Source: Chloroflexota bacterium (lineage in GTDB: Bacteria > Chloroflexota > Limnocylindria > Limnocylindrales > CSP1-4). From it: 9,744 nucleotides of DNA. The position numbers were made by a program, and so were the translations under genes. The notes beneath the pieces were generated by a model. It was not told the DNA's origin and did no database searches. It was given only the letters and a program-made list of their open reading frames with translations. This document shows, piece by piece, positions 6,250-9,744 of this stretch. Position 1 is the stretch's first letter. Each line of letters opens with the position of its first letter. The stretch lies in the NCBI GenBank assembly GCA_021790375.1, contig JAJYEB010000049.1, forward strand, positions 1 through 9,744, in the 5' to 3' direction.

Positions 6250-7629
6250 ATGGCCCGGAGGGAGACGCGCACGCTGCAGGGCGAGCAGCTGCACTCGGTC
6301 GAGCGACAGGCCGGCGAGGAAGCGGCCGGGCTGCGGTGGCTGTCCGTGCTCACCGCCTACTACTTCGGCCTGTCGGTCACCTGGGGCTCGCTGACGACCA
6401 TCGTCCTTCCCAGGCTGGTCGAGCAGCTCGTGCCGGCCGCGATCAAGACCTCGGCGCTCTCGCTGATCGCCGGCCTCCAGGCGATCGTGGCGATCGTCGT
6501 CCAGCCCATCTCCGGCTCTGCCAGCGACCGGCTGGTCACGCCCTGGGGCCGTCGCCGCCCGCTCATGGTGATCGGCGTGGCCGCGCAGCTCGTCCTGCTC
6601 ATCGTGCTCGCCCTGTCCGGCTCGTACTGGGCGATCCTCGTGGTGATGCTGTGCATCGAGGTCGCGTCGAACACGGCCCAGGGCCCCTACCAGGGGCTGC
6701 TGCCGGACCTCGTTCCCCGCGGGCGCCGGGGGCTCGCCTCCGGTTTCCTGGGGGGCGCGCAGATGGCCGGCCAGGTCGTGGGCGTGGCCGTGGCCGGTGT
6801 CCTCGTGGTGGCCGGCCACGTGGCGCTGGCGGTCGCCTTCACCGCGGCCAGCCTCGGGATCGGCACCCTGATCACGGTCGCAGGGGTCGAGGAACGGGAC
6901 GGCCGATCCGGCGAGCCGCACCGGCCCCGCCTGCGCTGGCACGCGACCGGGATGGGAAGGTTCCTGGAGCCGTCCCGGTGGCGCAGGGCCGTGCGGACCA
7001 TGGTGCTCGAGGTGTGGGGCGGGGACGTCCTCGAGCAGCGCGACTACCTCTGGCTGCTCGGCTCGAGACTCGCGATCCTGATGGCGACCGGCACGCTGCA
7101 GCCGTTCGTCTACTACTACCTCGAGGACTCGATCGGGCTCGGCAGCCAGGCGGGCACCCTCGTCGCGCCGCTGGCGGGGGCCGTGGTGCTGGTGGCCCTG
7201 GTCGCGGCCATTCCCGGCGGCGCCATGACCGCGCGGTGGGGGCGCGTCCGCACCGTGGCCCTGAGCTCCGTCTCCGGCGCGGTGGGGGCCGTGGCGTTCG
7301 CCGTCGCGCCCTCGTACCTCTCGCTGTTCGCGATCGCCATCCCCTTCGGGCTGGCGATGGGCATCTTCCTCTCCGCGGACTGGGCCCTGCTCACCGACGT
7401 CGCGCCACCCGGCGAGGCCGGGCGCTACCTGGGCCTGTCCAACACGGTGACGGCCGCGTCGGCCGTGCTGGCCGTGGCGATCGGCGGTCCGGTCGCGGAC
7501 CTCATCAACGGCATGCAGTTCGGTGCCGGGTATCGCGCCGTCTTCCTCCTCGCCGCGGTCGAGTTCGCGATCGGAGCCTGGGCCGTCACGCACGTCCACG
7601 AGCCGGCGGCACTGCCGGAGGCGCGGTAG
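6250..7629 (+). CDS. MFS transporter, SLC45/GPH-like
   Basis: The gene encodes a 459-aa, probably 12-helix, membrane transporter. After a ~28-residue charged N-terminus the first helix begins at LRWLSVLTAYYFGLSV. The loop between helices 2 and 3 reads SGSASDRLVTPWGRRRPLM (residues 88-106). This is the SDR...GRRRP signature seen in sucrose/H+ symporters, SLC45 proteins and related GPH-type carriers, and differs from the motif A of drug exporters. A hydrophilic central loop (about 215-260) links the two halves. Start: ATG at 6250, with only a weak GGGA before it. An ATG at 6234 is out of frame. It ends 2 nt before the YkoP-like gene, so the two are likely co-transcribed. Sugar or glycoside transport is the family-based guess; the substrate is not determinable. 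Confidence 0.85.
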   Translation: MARRETRTLQGEQLHSVERQAGEEAAGLRWLSVLTAYYFGLSVTWGSLTTIVLPRLVEQLVPAAIKTSALSLIAGLQAIVAIVVQPISGSASDRLVTPWGRRRPLMVIGVAAQLVLLIVLALSGSYWAILVVMLCIEVASNTAQGPYQGLLPDLVPRGRRGLASGFLGGAQMAGQVVGVAVAGVLVVAGHVALAVAFTAASLGIGTLITVAGVEERDGRSGEPHRPRLRWHATGMGRFLEPSRWRRAVRTMVLEVWGGDVLEQRDYLWLLGSRLAILMATGTLQPFVYYYLEDSIGLGSQAGTLVAPLAGAVVLVALVAAIPGGAMTARWGRVRTVALSSVSGAVGAVAFAVAPSYLSLFAIAIPFGLAMGIFLSADWALLTDVAPPGEAGRYLGLSNTVTAASAVLAVAIGGPVADLINGMQFGAGYRAVFLLAAVEFAIGAWAVTHVHEPAALPEAR

Positions 7630-7631
7630 CG

Positions 7632-8231
7632 ATGCCCGCCGATGCCGACCGTGCGGCGCCGCCCGGGATCCTCGACCCGATCCTCGCGGCCTGGGAGGGG
7701 TTCGACCGGCGGCGGCGCAGGATACGGCCGATGCGGCGCGAGGGGATCCTGGGGCTCGAGATGGCCAGGCACCGCGGCCGCGCGGTCGCGCTCGGCGACG
7801 GCACCATCATTCGCCGGGGCGACCTGGTCGGCGAGGTGCACCTGCTGAACCCGCGGGTCCGCGAGCTCGAGACCCGGGCCGGCCTCGCGGCCGCGTATCG
7901 CGAGGCGCGGGCCGACCTGCGCGCGCTGGCGGCGTGGTCGGAGGACCGCGTCCCCGAGCGGCGGCCGGTGGCGCTGCACGGGGTCGGGATCATGGCGCGG
8001 CTGGCGTCGCGCGCGGGCTGGGAGCTGAAGCCTCGCGCGAGGACCCCCTGGCGCCGCGTGCAGGACTGGTATTTCCGGTGGCTGCTGGTTCACTGGTCGC
8101 CGGCGGGGCGCGACCGGCTGCGGCACGGCCGTGGCCCGCTGAGCTCGGTCGACGCGTGGCTGTCCGGCCGCGCCCTGCAGGCACGCTACGGTCAGGCCCC
8201 CGGCTCGACCTCGGGCAGCAACCCGGTGTAA
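7632..8231 (+). CDS. YkoP-like protein
   Basis: The gene encodes a 199-aa protein resembling the Bacillus YkoP family, whose function is unknown; related domains occur next to or fused to polysaccharide deacetylases. Recognisable parts are an N-terminal helix with a basic patch (DRRRRRIRPMRR, 25-36), a beta-rich core with DGTIIRRGDLVGEVHLLN (56-73), an aromatic segment WYFRWLLVHWSP, and a C-terminal WLSGRALQARYG matching the family ending. No signal peptide or clear transmembrane helix is seen. Start: ATG at 7632, with GGAGG (7617-7621) ten bases upstream, inside the end of the MFS gene. The open frame continues upstream to 6012, but that part is a shadow of the MFS gene. The last 40 bp overlap, tail to tail, the LsrG-like gene. 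Family assignment is from remembered pattern and should be checked by profile search. Confidence 0.75.
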   Translation: MPADADRAAPPGILDPILAAWEGFDRRRRRIRPMRREGILGLEMARHRGRAVALGDGTIIRRGDLVGEVHLLNPRVRELETRAGLAAAYREARADLRALAAWSEDRVPERRPVALHGVGIMARLASRAGWELKPRARTPWRRVQDWYFRWLLVHWSPAGRDRLRHGRGPLSSVDAWLSGRALQARYGQAPGSTSGSNPV

Positions 8232-8500
8232 CGGACCCCCCGGCGCGGCTCGACCATCCACTCCGCCACGGTGTCACGCCAGGCCAGGTAGTGCGGCGTC
8301 TCGCGGTGCGCCTGCGCGGCGGCGGCATCCACGTACGCCTCGTAGAACACGAAGCGCGCGGGGTCGTCGGCCGACTGCAGGATGTCGAACCGGAGGTTGC
8401 CGGGCTCCCGGATCGATCCCTCGTGGTTGGCCCGGGTCACGGCGATGAACTCATCCACGTGATCGAACAGCACGTGGATATGAACGATCGTGACGTGCAT
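8192..8500 (-). CDS. LsrG-like / antibiotic-biosynthesis-monooxygenase superfamily protein
   Basis: The gene encodes a 102-aa single-domain protein with the dimeric ferredoxin-like alpha+beta-barrel (ABM) fold. It resembles LsrG, the isomerase of phosphorylated autoinducer-2 breakdown: the MHVTIVHIHV start, ANHEGSIREPGNLRFDIL (24-41), FYEAYVD (52-58), HRETPHY (65-71) and the GLLP ending all follow that family. Start: ATG at 8500, preceded by AGAGG six bases upstream. There is no lsr transport or kinase gene nearby, so a role in AI-2 turnover is uncertain. Many proteins with this pattern are annotated only as putative quinol monooxygenases. The 3' end overlaps the YkoP-like gene by 40 bp on the opposite strand. 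Confidence 0.85.
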   Translation of the reverse strand: MHVTIVHIHVLFDHVDEFIAVTRANHEGSIREPGNLRFDILQSADDPARFVFYEAYVDAAAAQAHRETPHYLAWRDTVAEWMVEPRRGVRYTGLLPEVEPGA

Positions 8501-8535
8501 GTGGAGCCTCTCGGTACGGATGACTGCGACGGGCC

Positions 8536-8605
8536 GACGCTGACGGGCCGGGGGCGGGCCGGCAGGCCAGGGCAGACGCCGACGGGCCGGTGGCGGGCCG
8601 GCGGG
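8536..8605. repeat. Two-copy 31-bp imperfect direct repeat
   Basis: Copies at 8536-8566 and 8575-8605 agree at 28 of 31 positions (differences at unit positions 6, 17 and 29) with a period of 39 bp. A third short match (GACGGGCCG, 8528-8536) precedes them. The repeat fills most of the 120-bp gap upstream of the LsrG-like gene. It is made of G/C only apart from a few bases. It may be a simple tandem duplication or a leader element. Confidence 0.7.
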
Positions 8606-8617
8606 CTCGCCGCCGGC
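8597..8617 (-). terminator. GC hairpin directly after the 121-aa gene
   Basis: This is a perfect 8-bp inverted repeat, GCCGGCGG and CCGCCGGC, with a 5-nt loop. On the minus strand it begins 3 nt after the stop of the gene at 8621-8986. No T-tract follows. Its position suggests a terminator or mRNA-stabilising stem, but it also overlaps the second repeat copy. Confidence 0.4.
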
Positions 8618-8620
8618 GCG

Positions 8621-8986
8621 CTACGCCTGCGGCAGCGGACGCTCCTCCAGCGGCACGTCCCAGTGCGCCTCGAGCAGCTCGAAGCGCCGCCGCTCCTCGG
8701 ACCGGAACGTCTCCTGGTCCGGGTACAGCCGCAGGGCGAGCTCCGGTTCCGAGTGCTCCTCCATCGCGGCCCAGTCGCGCCAGGTGATCGTCACCAGGAC
8801 GTCCCAGTCGGCGCGACCGTCGCCGTGGAAGCGCGGCTGGTAGAGGCGCACGTCCAGGATGCGGCCGCCGCGTTGCTGCTCGCGCAGGATCGGCCAGTGG
8901 TTGCGCAGGAACAGCTCGATCCATTCGTCGTGACAGCCCCAGCGCACCCGGTAGTAGTAGGCCGCCGTCACCGGTTTCCCCGCCAT
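8621..8986 (-). CDS. Uncharacterised 121-aa protein, probable small alpha+beta-barrel
   Basis: I cannot name this family. The protein opens MAGKPVTAAYYYRVRWGCHDEWIELFLRNHWPIL. A beta strand, a long helix with aromatic residues, then strands ILDVRLYQPRFHG and WDVLVTITW follow. This order fits a ferredoxin-like, dimeric barrel protein of the ABM/NIPSNAP type, as in the neighbouring LsrG-like protein; that is inference from pattern only. Conserved-looking residues include H30, R52, H54, D56 and D60. The C-terminus is acidic (LLEAHWDVPLEERPLPQA). I chose the ATG at 8986 because GGAGG lies six bases upstream; an ATG/GTG-type frame extension to 9031 adds an unlikely arginine-rich leader. No signal peptide is visible. 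It is 54 bp downstream of the membrane-protein gene and 120 bp upstream of the LsrG-like gene, all on one strand. Confidence 0.8.
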   Translation of the reverse strand: MAGKPVTAAYYYRVRWGCHDEWIELFLRNHWPILREQQRGGRILDVRLYQPRFHGDGRADWDVLVTITWRDWAAMEEHSEPELALRLYPDQETFRSEERRRFELLEAHWDVPLEERPLPQA

Positions 8987-9040
8987 GCGGTCCCTCCATC
9001 TCGCTTCGACGTCGCGGCCGCACCGTACCACGGCGCGAGG

Positions 9041-9685
9041 TCAGCCCTCCCGGCTCACCTGGTCCACCAGCCGCTGCAGCGCCGGACGCAGCGAGGGCAG
9101 CGACGCGGGCGCGTGCCGGAGCGACACCAGCAGCGTCAGGCGCGGCTGGGCGCCGCGCAGCTCCAGCAGGACCACGTCCCCGACCTGCGCGGCCGAGGCG
9201 GCAAGCCGGCTCATGGTGGTCGTCCCCTCGGCGTCGTAGGCCACCACGGCCAGTCCTGCCGCCCCGGCATCGCCCCGCGTCCCGCCGGCCGCCACCGCGG
9301 CGCTCAGCCCCGCTCGCCCTGTGCGATGCCTCGGGTCGGCCAGCAGGCCGACGCCGACCGGCGGTCTGTCGAGCTCGGCCTTGATGTCGAGCAGGTCCCC
9401 GCGTCCCTGCAGTGCCCAGAGCACCCACACCAGCAGCGCCTCGCGGGGAGCCATGAGCACCGTCGCGATGACCCGCCCGGTCCCTCGCACGGGCCGCTCC
9501 CCCTCGATGCGGATGACGCTGCGGCCGAGCCGGCGGACCCTGGCGGGACCGTCGGGGCCGGCCAGCGCCTCGCGGAGCCCGGCGGCGAGCATCTGCGCGC
9601 GGCGTGCGTTGAGCACTCCGCCGACCGCGTACCCGCCGACCAGCAGTACCGCCAGGATGACGACGACCAGCGTGGCGCTATCCAC
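9041..9685 (-). CDS. Uncharacterised protein with one N-terminal membrane helix
   Basis: I do not recognise this gene. It encodes 214 residues with a hydrophobic segment at about 5-25 (TLVVVILAVLLVGGYAVGGVL), followed by NARR. The positive charges after the helix suggest a membrane anchor with the soluble part in the cytoplasm. The soluble domain has a second semi-hydrophobic stretch (MAPREALLVWVLWALQGRGDLLDIKAEL) and a Gly/Ala-rich middle part (about 120-150). Start: GTG at 9685, with GGAGG about 12 nt upstream; this spacing is long, and the frame stays open to the window edge, so an upstream start is possible. It shares strand and close spacing with the next two genes and may head a small operon. 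Codon usage looks like its neighbours. Confidence 0.7.
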   Translation of the reverse strand: MDSATLVVVILAVLLVGGYAVGGVLNARRAQMLAAGLREALAGPDGPARVRRLGRSVIRIEGERPVRGTGRVIATVLMAPREALLVWVLWALQGRGDLLDIKAELDRPPVGVGLLADPRHRTGRAGLSAAVAAGGTRGDAGAAGLAVVAYDAEGTTTMSRLAASAAQVGDVVLLELRGAQPRLTLLVSLRHAPASLPSLRPALQRLVDQVSREG

Positions 9686-9744
9686 TCGTGACCGCCCCCT
9701 CCGTGTTTGTAATGCGCCTGTTATTGCTCTTGCCTGCCGGCACG
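9686..9744 (-). other. Upstream region of the membrane-protein gene
   Basis: This 59-bp edge segment contains a Shine-Dalgarno-like GGAGGGGG (minus strand) and a less GC-rich patch at about 9706-9732 that could hold a promoter. No clear -35/-10 pair can be assigned. Confidence 0.3.

Noticed and set aside
5533..7599. A 688-codon minus-strand open frame across the AMMECR1 and MFS genes
   Set aside because: It is a His/Asp/Gly/Arg-rich shadow of two clear plus-strand genes.
6012..7631. Upstream part of the frame that contains the YkoP-like gene
   Set aside because: Before 7632 the translation is arginine-rich and covers the AMMECR1 and MFS genes; only the part from the ATG at 7632 resembles a family.
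8987..9031. N-terminal extension of the 121-aa protein to 9031
   Set aside because: The added residues are arginine-rich and the ATG at 8986 has GGAGG at correct spacing.
7523..9691. A 722-codon plus-strand frame over the right-hand genes
   Set aside because: The translation is low-complexity and antisense to three genes with ribosome binding sites and sensible products.
1..9744. Search for CRISPR arrays, tRNAs, transposases, attachment sites and toxin-antitoxin or phage-defence genes
   Set aside because: No regularly spaced repeats, cloverleaf-like sequence, transposase or defence motif could be found by reading; a covariance-model scan would be needed to exclude small RNAs fully.

Overview
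The window is very GC-rich (roughly 70% by eye), with tightly packed genes, several GTG starts, mixed leaderless and Shine-Dalgarno starts, and long spurious antisense ORFs. This fits a high-GC actinobacterium or a high-GC Chloroflexota-type bacterium. I cannot separate these from the sequence alone. No rRNA, tRNA, CRISPR array, transposase or phage gene was seen, so it reads as ordinary chromosome.

Region 1 (1-5337) is a drug-efflux locus. On the minus strand, reading right to left, are a DrrA-type ABC ATPase, a DrrB-type ABC-2 permease, a 14-helix DHA2-type MFS exporter and the transmembrane half of an MsbA/LmrA-like ABC exporter that runs off the left edge. The first three overlap one another and look translationally coupled. 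Facing them on the plus strand is a MarR-family regulator. The 55-bp gap between the divergent starts holds a perfect 6-3-6 palindrome (GTTAGG-ATG-CCTAAC, 4680-4694), placed to act as the shared operator. The simplest model is that the MarR protein represses itself and the export operon until a toxic ligand releases it.

Region 2 (5338-8231, plus strand) holds a stand-alone AMMECR1-domain protein, an MFS transporter with the SDR...GRRRP signature of the SLC45/sucrose-transporter-like group, and a YkoP-like protein starting 2 nt after the transporter stop. The last two are probably an operon.

Region 3 (8192-9744, minus strand) holds a one-helix membrane protein of unknown function, a 121-aa protein that looks like a small alpha+beta-barrel protein, and an LsrG-like/ABM-superfamily protein. 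The LsrG-like gene meets the YkoP-like gene tail to tail with a 40-bp overlap of coding sequence. A GC-rich spacer upstream of it contains a 31-bp imperfect direct repeat.

I did not find a clearly new defence, mobile or RNA-based system. The most useful observations are the MarR operator with its probably leaderless regulator, the grouping of three exporter types behind one control region, and the pair of uncharacterised small proteins next to the LsrG homologue.
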